From positions 1 to 11,763 of the forward strand of contig CAZNIM010000024.1 of NCBI GenBank assembly GCA_964573145.1: a stretch of DNA of 11,763 nt. Reading direction: 5' to 3'. The position numbers and the translations under genes were made by a program. Positions 1 to 7,121 of this stretch are shown here, piece after piece (position 1 is the first letter of the stretch; the number at the start of each line of letters is the position of its first letter). The stretch is from PWPS01 sp964573145 (GTDB lineage: Bacteria > Patescibacteriota > Minisyncoccia > Minisyncoccales > PWPS01). The notes under the pieces were generated by a model. The model saw only the letters and a program-made list of their open reading frames with translations. It had not been told where the DNA came from and ran no database searches.

Positions 1-43
1 CATCTTGACTGCTTTTAATTCATATTACATCTTTCGAAGCAAT

Positions 44-69
44 AAAAAAAGGCACCGCTTTACGGTGCC
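44..69 (-). terminator. Intrinsic terminator of the 152-aa unknown gene
   Basis: Read on the minus strand, a 7-bp perfect stem (GGCACCG pairing with CGGTGCC, 5-base loop) is followed directly by seven T residues. This is a textbook Rho-independent terminator, 13 bases past the TAG stop of the gene at 83-541. The arm sequence GCACCG/GCGGTGC recurs in the terminator near 8160. Confidence 0.92.
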
Positions 70-82
70 TGTACCTACATAT

Positions 83-541
83 CTATATTTGTGCCATTTG
101 GAGTTTAAATCCTAACTTTTCCAAATAACGATTAACCTCCTTTTGTTGGGTGAACTGACCCATTCGATTAATCTGATTCATACTTATCCCCGTTTCGTGT
201 TCGATAACCATCAATCGGATTCTTTTCGGGTCAGCTTTACCGATTATTGCCCATCTTAATCCCTCTAACTTTCCATGGAAAAAGAACAGGTCTTCCATGG
301 ATGGAGAGATTATTTTATCGGTTTTAACATGCACTATTCCCTCCATGTAGCGGGAATTGCTCCAGTGCCAGAAGACGTCTTCTTTTTGCAGTTCCCCTAA
401 AAAGACACCTTTCTCATTTTTGTAAATGGGAAAGCCGACATCAGCTCCCCTCATCAAAGACTCTCTCGCAGCCTTCCTAATCCTTAAATAGAATCCAAGA
501 TCCTCTTTAGTGGCTCTCAGGAAGTTTTTGACTTCTTTCAT
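83..541 (-). CDS. Unknown soluble protein, 152 aa, single-gene unit
   Basis: I do not recognise this protein. It has no signal peptide or membrane segment, is rich in charged residues, and contains an aromatic patch (VFWHW, about residues 56-60) and a helical-looking C-terminus. An in-frame GTG at 553 would add four residues, but that codon lies inside the ribosome binding site. The ATG at 541 has AAAGGTGG ending 8 bases upstream, so I choose it. The gene is a complete transcription unit with a consensus promoter at 573-601, an SD and a strong terminator at 44-69. It follows the SLC12-like permease gene but need not depend on its transcript. The coding call rests on the signals on both sides and on an uninterrupted frame; the function is unknown. 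Confidence 0.8.
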   Translation of the reverse strand: MKEVKNFLRATKEDLGFYLRIRKAARESLMRGADVGFPIYKNEKGVFLGELQKEDVFWHWSNSRYMEGIVHVKTDKIISPSMEDLFFFHGKLEGLRWAIIGKADPKRIRLMVIEHETGISMNQINRMGQFTQQKEVNRYLEKLGFKLQMAQI

Positions 542-549
542 CCGAATCC

Positions 550-557
550 CCACCTTT
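550..557 (-). promoter_or_regulatory. Ribosome binding site that decides the start at 541
   Basis: AAAGGTGG on the minus strand contains AGGTG, complementary to the 16S 3' end, 9 bases before the ATG at 541. It overlaps the alternative GTG at 553, which argues against that longer start. Confidence 0.6.
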
Positions 558-572
558 CATTTTAGTTCTTAT

Positions 573-601
573 ATTGTAGTATATAATTAAGTTATTGTCA
601 A
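573..601 (-). promoter_or_regulatory. Sigma-70-type promoter for the 152-aa unknown gene
   Basis: On the minus strand the -35 box is a perfect TTGACA (596-601) and the -10 box is TACAAT (573-578), with an exact 17-bp spacer. The expected transcription start is near 566, giving a 5' leader of about 25 bases that holds the SD. The -35 box lies only 17 bases beyond the stop codon of the upstream permease gene. Confidence 0.85.
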
Positions 602-617
602 TAATAACTCCAAAGCG

Positions 618-2801
618 CTAAGCGAGGACGCTTTCTTTTGTCGAATCCAGAATGAATAGATTGGATCTTTTTCCCACCTTCGATATTTCGTATATTGAAG
701 GGATATCTTTTTTTTCGAAGGGAAAGATTTGCAGATCGCTTTCGGTAACTTTTTCAAGCTCTTTTTTAAAATTTTCATTTGAAACCACCACCTCCGTATC
801 GTAAGGAAGACGAGCTTCGTAAATTAATTTGTAAAGATATTTTTCAGCTTTACGTACATTTTTCTCCTCAACGCACATCCTCAGACGGATTGCCCCCTTC
901 CAGTTTTGCTTTATGCTGTAAGCGGTAAGCAAAGAAAGATCGTAGTGTCTTTCTTCAAAGATATCCTCTTTTAAAACTTTGGGGCTTATCCAGACGTCGA
1001 TATCTCTTTCGGCCCCCAAGCCGGCACCCTTATCTTTATCGAAGAGAATAAGTCCGTATTTTTTTTCAGTAGCCGAGTCGATTACTTTTTTAAGCTCTTC
1101 CGGCTTGATACTTCCCGGATCGTAAGGAAGAAAGAGGATGTTCGGAGAAAATACTTGACCGTAAATCGCCTCGATCGATACGATTAGTGAACTGATGTAA
1201 TCGGTGGCGTTTATCGTCGAGTAAGATGTAAATATCTTTTCTTCGTTAAATTTTTTAACGAATTCGGGAAGCTGTTTTATCTCTCTCTTTATCTCTTCAC
1301 CGGTAATATCTTTCTCTTCCGGATTTTCCGATATCTTTTCAGTCAATTTAAAACCCAAAACGGTCATTCTTCCCCGTGGGTTGGCTATCGCCTTAATTAG
1401 CGGAAAATTACCGGCCAAAGTCTTGGTGGATAAAACCGGAATTATCATGTTCGGTTTCCAGATGTGAAGTGATGACTCGGGTAATCTTCTGCTTTTTTCA
1501 GCAGCCCATTCGGAAAAAGCTCTGAATATTCCGGAACGGACATCTCCTTTTTGTTCGGGAAGAGTCTTTTTGGTGAGCAAAAAGTAAACGAAAAAGACGA
1601 AGCCGATAGCTACCAAGGTGGCGTAAACATTAATCAAAAACATAATTACCGCTGACCCTAACGCTCCGTACATCGGAACCATCTTGGGAACCTTAAAGGT
1701 CGGTCGAAAGCTACGGAGACCCAAAAATTGCTCCAAAAAGACGGCTGTATTGATAGTCACGTAAGTTATCAGGAAAAACATCGTTAAAACTTGAGCTACG
1801 GAATCAAGCGATCCTCCGATTATTACCGGAAAAATAATAAGACCGGTTAATAAAACGGCGTTACGTGGCTCTTCCTCCCCTTCTTTGGCGGTTAAAAGTC
1901 TACTTGCTGGTAAAACTCCACTTTTGGCCAGAGCCTCAAGAACTCGTGGAGCAGCTATCATTGCGGTTAAAGCACTCGATATCATCGCCGCAAGAATACC
2001 GGCCATCGCCAGTTGAGGAAAAGCAGCTATCTCAACCAGAATGAAGGGATTGGTTAACAGCTCCGAAGATGTGCCGCTTAAAGCCAAAATGAAAGCGGTG
2101 GTTATGTAGATTACGGTGCTGGCTCCGAGTCCCCACAGAATCCCTTTCGGAATCTGTCTCTTCGGATCGGAAAGCTCACCCGACATACCGATACCGGCCA
2201 TAAGTCCGGTAGCTGCGGGGAAAAAGACGGCGAAAACAAGCCAAAATTCGTTATCGATAATTTCAAAAGATAAATTTGATATATCTGCCAACTGAACTCC
2301 TAAAAATATTGAAAGTAGAGAAGTTAATACGGCTATGAAGACCAAAAATTGAAATTTAACCGCCAGCTTGGTACTGACAAATGTTAAAAGTAATAAGAAG
2401 ATAAATGAAATAAGAGCTATCGATTGAACCGGATGACCGGGAAATATATGGTTCCAGGTTTCGGAAAAACCGAATATGTACAAAGCCACTGAAAAAGCTT
2501 GCGCCAAGTAAAGTGGAATTCCGATACTCCCCCCTATCTCCAAACCGAGAGTCTTGTTTATTATTGAATAAGCACCACCGGCTCCGATTCTGACATTGCT
2601 TGATATTGAGCTTAGAGATAATCCGGTGGACAGGGTTACCGATATCGATAAAATTATTATTATTAAAGCCCCCAAGAGACCGACCGATCCTATTACTTGA
2701 CCGAGTCTTAAAAAGAGAATCACTCCGACAATGCTTAGAAAAGTGGGAATAAAAACTCCTTTGAAAGCCCCAAATTGTTTTGATCCGGTGTCGGTACTCA
2801 T
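618..2801 (-). CDS. SLC12-like (cation-chloride cotransporter-like) APC-superfamily permease, 727 aa
   Basis: A membrane transporter of the APC superfamily that resembles the SLC12 (NKCC/KCC) branch more than ordinary amino acid permeases. Residues about 13-410 contain roughly twelve hydrophobic segments. SLC12-like signatures are GVFIPTFLSIVGVILFLRLG (15-34), IGAGGAYSIINKTLG (72-86), FFPAATGLMAGIGMSGEL (193-210) followed by DPKRQIPKG, APRVLEALAKSGVLP (284-298) and an SFRPTFK motif before the last helices. Residues about 420-727 form a long soluble C-terminal region with an IDVWISPKVL stretch and a WKGAIRLRM motif, recalling the cytosolic domain of SLC12 proteins. Ion specificity cannot be read from the sequence; amino acid transport is the alternative. 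The ATG directly follows the TAA of the 67-aa gene, with GGAG in the SD position, so the two are translationally coupled. This is the last gene of the long operon. Confidence 0.85.
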   Translation of the reverse strand: MSTDTGSKQFGAFKGVFIPTFLSIVGVILFLRLGQVIGSVGLLGALIIIILSISVTLSTGLSLSSISSNVRIGAGGAYSIINKTLGLEIGGSIGIPLYLAQAFSVALYIFGFSETWNHIFPGHPVQSIALISFIFLLLLTFVSTKLAVKFQFLVFIAVLTSLLSIFLGVQLADISNLSFEIIDNEFWLVFAVFFPAATGLMAGIGMSGELSDPKRQIPKGILWGLGASTVIYITTAFILALSGTSSELLTNPFILVEIAAFPQLAMAGILAAMISSALTAMIAAPRVLEALAKSGVLPASRLLTAKEGEEEPRNAVLLTGLIIFPVIIGGSLDSVAQVLTMFFLITYVTINTAVFLEQFLGLRSFRPTFKVPKMVPMYGALGSAVIMFLINVYATLVAIGFVFFVYFLLTKKTLPEQKGDVRSGIFRAFSEWAAEKSRRLPESSLHIWKPNMIIPVLSTKTLAGNFPLIKAIANPRGRMTVLGFKLTEKISENPEEKDITGEEIKREIKQLPEFVKKFNEEKIFTSYSTINATDYISSLIVSIEAIYGQVFSPNILFLPYDPGSIKPEELKKVIDSATEKKYGLILFDKDKGAGLGAERDIDVWISPKVLKEDIFEERHYDLSLLTAYSIKQNWKGAIRLRMCVEEKNVRKAEKYLYKLIYEARLPYDTEVVVSNENFKKELEKVTESDLQIFPFEKKDIPSIYEISKVGKRSNLFILDSTKESVLA

Positions 2802-3005
2802 TTAAACTCCTGTTAGATTTGTTAATTCATTATAAATTTCTATTATTCTGGGCATCGAAATCAATAATCCGATTATCGGTATTAAAATTATAATCACTTT
2901 TATGCTAAAAAATATAAGGTAAGTTCTTTTTAAAATCTTTAATTCTCTTTCCAAATCCGTAATTCTCTTTTCTTGTTCTTCTATTTTTTGTTTATAGTCG
3001 GTCAT
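2802..3005 (-). CDS. Small coiled-coil membrane protein, 67 aa
   Basis: Residues 3-28 are a charged heptad-like helix (EEQEKRITDLERELKILKR), suggesting a short coiled coil. Residues about 30-51 are strongly hydrophobic and form one membrane helix or a tight hairpin, followed by a short polar tail. The start ATG overlaps the TAA of the beta-propeller gene by one base (TAATG), and the stop TAA abuts the ATG of the SLC12-like permease. That sandwich implies coupled translation and a stoichiometric link. An accessory subunit or assembly partner of the permease is a reasonable inference but is unproven. No recognised family name. The tight junctions on both sides make it very likely to be a real gene. 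Confidence 0.75.
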   Translation of the reverse strand: MTDYKQKIEEQEKRITDLERELKILKRTYLIFFSIKVIIILIPIIGLLISMPRIIEIYNELTNLTGV

Positions 3006-4258
3006 TATTTATTTATTTTTCTTTTGTGTTCTTCAATACTCCAATTCGAAAAGGAGTCTTCATCGGGAAACTCACAAACCGTTACTCGATGATCTAAAAA
3101 ATCGGAATAAGCCAATAGATTTCCGTCCGGAGATATCGAAAGACCGGTAGTCTGGTTTCCACCTATGTGAGAACCGATAATCTCCTTTTTTTCCAAGTCA
3201 AAAAAGAGAAGAGAACCCCATTCGGGACCGGGCAGATAATAGCTTTCCGGATTGTTTATTCCCCTATTCGATATTACTAAAATTTTACTGTCCGGAGTCA
3301 GCCTTATCGTATTCGGATTTCTATCCGTCTTTGTAATTTTAACCACTTCACCTTCGGGAGTTGCCGAATATATTTTACCCATCGCCATGTCGGAAAAATA
3401 GATATTTTTCCCGTCCGTTTCCGCATCACGCATCGCTCCTCCGGTAGAAAAGATAATTTTTGAATCTCCCGTTTGCAGATCTATTTTTTGAATCTCTCCG
3501 TTTTTGAATCCGGCTACGTACAAACTGTCATTAACCACCGAAATGCCTCGCGGAGTTTCAACCGTCGGGATTTTTCTGATTAACTTTCCGGAGTCGTCGA
3601 ATTCGGAGACGTCATTTCCAACCCAATTTGAAAGGTATAATTTTTGATAGTTGGGAGAGAAAGCGAAAGCTTTACTCCAAACACTTCCCGAATCGTAAAT
3701 CTCTTGGATTTCCCGGTTTTCTATTTTAAAAGCTCTTCCGGTTTCCATTTGACTTACATAACCGGCTGAAGAAGCGAATATTATTTCCACCCCTCCTCCA
3801 CCGGGAAGCTTTAATTCTTTTTTGCCGGTTCCGGTCTCTGAATTGAATATAAAGAGTCCGGCCCTTTCATTCATTAGTGAGGTGACCCATAACTCCTCTC
3901 CGTCGGGGGAAAAAGAAACCGCTTTCGGAGAAGGAACTCTCACTTCGTACAAACAATTTAAAAAACCTTCTTCTCCTTTAATTTTTGTTACTTCCCTACC
4001 CTTTTCTCCGTTTTCAACATCCTCTCTCTCTTCACTATCTTCAATATTTTTCGCCTCCTCTTCTTTATTTTCTTTTTCCTCCTTTTCACTATCACCTTCC
4101 GCCTCTTCTTTTAAATCTAAAGACTCTTTATTATTTGCGACTTGGGATTTTTGCACCTCTTTTTCGTTTTCGGGTTGATAGCCGGCATTGAACAAAGCAA
4201 AAGCTCCCACTAAAAATATAAAGGATAAAAAAAGTATGAAATAATTACGATTCGGCAT
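3005..4258 (-). CDS. Membrane-anchored beta-propeller (YVTN/SMP-30-like repeats) on a charged linker, 417 aa
   Basis: An N-terminal hydrophobic segment (about residues 6-25) acts as signal anchor, followed by a linker of about 65 residues (30-95) that is almost all E, K, D, N and S. Residues about 98-400 hold repeated beta-propeller units such as AVSFSPDGEELWVTS, AFAFSPNYQKLYLS, GISVVNDSLYVAG, IYFSDMAMGKIYS, TIRLTPDSKILVIS and GLSISPDGNLLAYSD, typical of YVTN or SMP-30-like propellers. The protein is predicted to face outward. The only two cysteines, C102 and C395, lie in the first and last propeller strands and could form a closing disulfide. The gene overlaps the DUF2238-like gene upstream by 14 bases and the 67-aa gene downstream by one base. 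Its ligand is unknown: a lactonase-like enzyme or a binding scaffold are both possible. Confidence 0.82.
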   Translation of the reverse strand: MPNRNYFILFLSFIFLVGAFALFNAGYQPENEKEVQKSQVANNKESLDLKEEAEGDSEKEEKENKEEEAKNIEDSEEREDVENGEKGREVTKIKGEEGFLNCLYEVRVPSPKAVSFSPDGEELWVTSLMNERAGLFIFNSETGTGKKELKLPGGGGVEIIFASSAGYVSQMETGRAFKIENREIQEIYDSGSVWSKAFAFSPNYQKLYLSNWVGNDVSEFDDSGKLIRKIPTVETPRGISVVNDSLYVAGFKNGEIQKIDLQTGDSKIIFSTGGAMRDAETDGKNIYFSDMAMGKIYSATPEGEVVKITKTDRNPNTIRLTPDSKILVISNRGINNPESYYLPGPEWGSLLFFDLEKKEIIGSHIGGNQTTGLSISPDGNLLAYSDFLDHRVTVCEFPDEDSFSNWSIEEHKRKINK

Positions 4259-4943
4259 TGAAGTATTCCGGGTTTTCTTTTTCTACTTTTTCTATCAGTT
4301 CGTCGAATAGAAAAAATTCCCCTTTTTTCAAATAGATATATCCGGCAACGGAAGCAATTAAGGCGCCGATAGTATCCAGAATTAAATCGTACATGGTGTC
4401 AAGCACTCCGAGCCGGGTATCAAAGTATCCGTAAATCAGTTCCAAGTTTCTTGCCTTCTGCATATTGGTTCCTAAGAATTGATCCATTAAGAACTCAAAA
4501 ATCTCCCACAGGGCACCCAAAGAAAGAGCAAAGCAAAATCCGAAAAGAGCGATAAAGAAGGGTTCAGCCTTCAGTTTCCCTGTCTTGTACAATGAGTACG
4601 GAATCAAAAAACCGATAAAACCGAGACCCAAACCGCTTATTGCGTGCAAAAGTGAATCGAACCACCAAAAGCGATAATAAAAATCACCCACTCCACCCAA
4701 AAAGACTCCGGCGTATATGAATGTGACCAAAAGTAATTGAAGCTCTCCCGGAAGGTAAAACCTGTACCTGTCTTGAAGCCACCACGATCCGAAAATCAGT
4801 AGAAATGTAAGGGTTATTAGAAAAAGATTTATCCAGTTTTGCTCCCAAACGGTAATCGGAAAAGCGATAACCAGACTGATCAAGATCAGAAAAGTAACTA
4901 AACTGTACTTATTTATTTTTAGGTTTTTTATCTTTTTAAGCAT
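4245..4943 (-). CDS. DUF2238/YjdF-like integral membrane protein, 232 aa
   Basis: About six membrane segments are visible (roughly residues 13-31, 36-55, 68-84, 99-117, 128-150 and 185-205), then a charged cytosolic tail. Conserved-looking polar residues sit in or next to the membrane: D96 and H100 in FDSLLHAISG, W146/E147/E150 in WEIFEF, and D182/D186/D190 in DTMYDLILDTIGA. This pattern matches the DUF2238 (YjdF) family, whose function is unknown; the clustered D, H and E residues hint at metal binding or an enzymatic role (inference). The ATG lies 3 bases after the Nif3-family stop codon, and the 3' end overlaps the beta-propeller start by 14 bases, so it is in the middle of the operon. No clear SD; translation probably depends on coupling. 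Confidence 0.75.
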   Translation of the reverse strand: MLKKIKNLKINKYSLVTFLILISLVIAFPITVWEQNWINLFLITLTFLLIFGSWWLQDRYRFYLPGELQLLLVTFIYAGVFLGGVGDFYYRFWWFDSLLHAISGLGLGFIGFLIPYSLYKTGKLKAEPFFIALFGFCFALSLGALWEIFEFLMDQFLGTNMQKARNLELIYGYFDTRLGVLDTMYDLILDTIGALIASVAGYIYLKKGEFFLFDELIEKVEKENPEYFNAES

Positions 4944-4946
4944 ATC

Positions 4947-5696
4947 TTAAAGATCGGTCGGAAAATCAAAAAATAAAGTTTCCACATTGAAATTTTCTTG
5001 AATCTTTTTCTTTAAAGCGATTATTCCGGTCGTTTCCGTTGCGTAATGGCCTCCGAATATTACGTTAATTTTGGCATCCTTGGCCAGTTCGGCTATGTCG
5101 GTTTCTTCACCGGTTATCAGAAGATCTATATCTTTGTCAATCGCTTCATATATCGATTTTCCTCCGCTTCCGGAGACAACCGCCACTTTGGACACTTGAT
5201 CCGGTCCGAAATCGAGAAGTTTGCAATCGACATCCAAGAATTCCTCCAGTCTTCTTTTTATTTCGAATATATTTCCTTTTAAGTCTCCCTCCCAGCCGAT
5301 GGCAACCCCCGCGTCACAAGCGAATTCTCGGTCGGGATAGCCTCCCAGCTCTTTTAGTATTTGAGCATTGTTTCCGACTTCTTTATGTCCGTCGAGAGGA
5401 AGATGGCAAGCATAAAGTGAAACATCGTTTTCAATCAATGGTTTAACTCTGTCTTTCATCCATCCTTTTATCGAGGGGTTGGCTCCCTTCCAAAATATTC
5501 CGTGATGAACTACTATTAAGTCCGGATCTTCATCCAATATTTCAGAAAAAATTTCGGCACCGGCCGAAACGGTAAACGCAATTTTTTTTACCTCTTTTCG
5601 ACCCTCTATCTGTAAACCGTTGAAGCTTTTATCTTCAAATTTATCAACCTCTAAAAACTGGTCCAAATATTTTATTATTTTTGTTAATTTTTCCAT
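4947..5696 (-). CDS. Nif3-like dinuclear metal centre protein (YbgI/DUF34 family), 249 aa
   Basis: The five expected metal ligands of the Nif3/YbgI family are all present: H64 and H65 in VVHHG, D102 in LPLDGH, and H217 and E221 in GGHYATET. The length is that of the short family form without the inserted PII-like domain. These cytosolic proteins form ring-shaped oligomers with two metals per site. The family is often annotated as GTP cyclohydrolase I type 2, but its physiological role is unsettled and I do not assert that activity. The gene starts 31 bases after the TruB stop. An extended -10 element lies just upstream (5704-5712), so it may also be transcribed separately from the operon. No strong SD. 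Confidence 0.92.
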   Translation of the reverse strand: MEKLTKIIKYLDQFLEVDKFEDKSFNGLQIEGRKEVKKIAFTVSAGAEIFSEILDEDPDLIVVHHGIFWKGANPSIKGWMKDRVKPLIENDVSLYACHLPLDGHKEVGNNAQILKELGGYPDREFACDAGVAIGWEGDLKGNIFEIKRRLEEFLDVDCKLLDFGPDQVSKVAVVSGSGGKSIYEAIDKDIDLLITGEETDIAELAKDAKINVIFGGHYATETTGIIALKKKIQENFNVETLFFDFPTDL

Positions 5697-5703
5697 CTTC
5701 TTT

Positions 5704-5712
5704 AGTATAGCA
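5704..5712 (-). promoter_or_regulatory. Possible extended -10 promoter in front of the Nif3-family gene
   Basis: TGCTATACT on the minus strand fits the extended -10 pattern TGnTATAAT, with no clear -35. The predicted start point is at or one base before the ATG at 5696, giving a leaderless or nearly leaderless internal transcript. It lies in the only sizeable gap (31 bases) of the long operon. Confidence 0.4.
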
Positions 5713-5727
5713 GATTGGATTGATTTA

Positions 5728-6501
5728 TTAAAAATCCCACGGATTCGGAGCTTTTTTTATTTTAAAATTTCCGATCTCGGTTCTTGTTAAACTGAGAAGA
5801 CAGCCTCCCGTATTGAATTTTTGACCCAAAAAATCGGCCAAGCTTCTAACGTAAAAACCGGAGTCCGCTCTTATATCGATTTCATAAACCGAATATGATC
5901 CTTTTCCGGTCAGAATCTCACTCCACCGCCTTTTTATCTCTTTTTGACGAAAGTTACCGACCACACTCCCTATCTTTTCATTAATCAATTCACTTAGCTC
6001 TTTTTCACTAACTGTGGTTTTTTGGTTTAATTTTAAACTTTCTATCTTTACCGTTTTTTTCGGAATTTCAATTTCATCCAGTCTATTTTCAAGAGCCCAT
6101 TTAAAGAGTGGCTTCCCTTCTATTTTGTAGCTCGAAAAAGGGGGAAGACGAAAAGTAAAATCCTTGCCCGGTAAAGAAAGTAAAAAATCCTCAATCTTAT
6201 CATCTTTTTTCTTTTTGTGTCTTTCGGGTAAGCCCAAAAGATCATAGCTATCCGTAGAGAAACCGATTAAAATCTTCGCTTCATATCTTTTTTTTAAGCT
6301 TAAGTATCGATCGAAGTTTTTGAGCTCATTACCGACAATTAAAAGCAAAACTCCGTCAGCCATCGGATCGAGACGGCCGGCATAAGCCATCTTAAGATCT
6401 CTCATTTTCGGATTAATATCTTTAATGATCTTAATTACATCAAAGGGAGTAATCCCGAGTGGCTTATAGACGCTAATTTTTTTACAGCTCATTAAATTCA
6501 A
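5728..6501 (-). CDS. truB: tRNA pseudouridine(55) synthase TruB, 257 aa
   Basis: Converts U55 in the T-loop of tRNA to pseudouridine. TruB landmarks in order: YKPLGITPFDVI (12-23), the catalytic motif GRLDPMADGVL with D45, KRYEAKILIGFSTDSYD (71-87), LPPFSSYKIEGKPLFKWA (119-136) and SGFYVRSLADFLG (214-226) with the conserved arginine, then SLTRTEIGNF. There is no C-terminal PUA domain. The catalytic region departs from the usual HTGxLDPLATG form. Start choice: TTG at 6501 has GAGGTGA (6505-6511) at ideal spacing; ATG at 6492, three codons in, is the alternative without a well-placed SD. Either start overlaps the end of the DUF3298-type gene (20 or 11 bases), indicating coupling. Confidence 0.93.
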   Translation of the reverse strand: MNLMSCKKISVYKPLGITPFDVIKIIKDINPKMRDLKMAYAGRLDPMADGVLLLIVGNELKNFDRYLSLKKRYEAKILIGFSTDSYDLLGLPERHKKKKDDKIEDFLLSLPGKDFTFRLPPFSSYKIEGKPLFKWALENRLDEIEIPKKTVKIESLKLNQKTTVSEKELSELINEKIGSVVGNFRQKEIKRRWSEILTGKGSYSVYEIDIRADSGFYVRSLADFLGQKFNTGGCLLSLTRTEIGNFKIKKAPNPWDF

Positions 6502-7120
6502 TAGTCACCTCGATTATACCGGCTGTTCCCGGCGCAATTTCATATTTTGAAAAAACAATAACCAATTTTTCTTTATCGATGTAAAAGGAGTCGATATCTC
6601 GGATTGATAATTGTTCATACGCTTCGGGAAAAAGATCATCCTCCATCTCTTTTAGTTTATGAGTCAGAACTTCCTCCAGAATTTCCAAATCAGCTAACTC
6701 TTCGAGACTGATTTTGTTGCCGTGCCTGTCAAAGGTAAAAGTTTCAACCGTTTGATTTATGTTGGCTCCCCCGGTATATTCGGAAATCATCACTACATAT
6801 GAAAGATAATCTTCCGAAAGATAATCTTCGATAATCATATCCAAGCTGTATTTAAAATCAAAGCCGTCATTTCTTAATTGAGTTACTTCTTCGATTGCTT
6901 TTTGAGTAAACTCTTCTCGGTGTGATTTTATAAAATTATTAACCTCCCCTCCTCCGACAGAGTCATTGGAGATTAACTCGACTTTTGCTTCGTATTCGGA
7001 GGAAGAGCTTTCCACCTCTTCATATTCCGGAGCGATAAAGTCGACTTCTTCCGAAATAAAATAAATGTATCCCAGATAAGAAAGCCCCACTATGATTAGT
7101 CCGATTATTATTTTTTTCAT
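6482..7120 (-). CDS. Membrane-anchored DUF3298 (RsiV C-terminal-like) protein, 212 aa
   Basis: Residues about 3-22 form an uncleaved signal anchor, then an acidic, serine-rich linker (about 25-50). The rest resembles the DUF4163/DUF3298 module seen in RsiV- and PdaC-type extracellular proteins: TGGANINQTVETFTFDRHGNKISLEEL (about 116-142) and FYIDKEKLVIVFSKYEIAPGTAGIIEV (about 179-205, including the Y-IAP---G signature). RsiV uses such a domain to bind lysozyme; no sigma factor gene is next to this one, so that role cannot be transferred. The gene starts one base after the RlmN stop, without an SD, and overlaps TruB. It contains a 15-bp tandem duplication that encodes a repeated EDYLS. Confidence 0.72.
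   Translation of the reverse strand: MKKIIIGLIIVGLSYLGYIYFISEEVDFIAPEYEEVESSSSEYEAKVELISNDSVGGGEVNNFIKSHREEFTQKAIEEVTQLRNDGFDFKYSLDMIIEDYLSEDYLSYVVMISEYTGGANINQTVETFTFDRHGNKISLEELADLEILEEVLTHKLKEMEDDLFPEAYEQLSIRDIDSFYIDKEKLVIVFSKYEIAPGTAGIIEVTIEFNEL
6801..6830 (-). repeat. 15-bp in-frame tandem duplication
   Basis: Two adjacent 15-base units (6801-6815 and 6816-6830) differ only at the last base. They encode EDYLS twice in the DUF3298-type protein, which keeps the reading frame and looks like a recent slippage event. Confidence 0.85.
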
Positions 7121-7121
7121 T

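Noticed and set aside
1..43. Minus-strand ATG at the window edge (1-3) and a TAATAT element upstream
   Set aside because: It may be the start of a further gene, but no coding sequence is visible inside the window and the -35 would have to lie in a T-tract, so no call is made.
612..634. Inverted repeat (AAAGCG/CGCTTT) over the permease stop codon
   Set aside because: The loop is 11 bases, an alternative 5-bp hairpin competes, and no T-tract follows on the minus strand. I do not call it a terminator.
3822..4191. Serine/phenylalanine-rich plus-strand reading frames
   Set aside because: They lie opposite the beta-propeller gene's charged E/K linker; the purine-rich coding strand gives an open, low-complexity antisense frame. 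No SD or promoter supports them.
5046..5282. Plus-strand reading frame inside the Nif3-family gene
   Set aside because: Antisense to a gene with all five metal ligands conserved; no independent signals.
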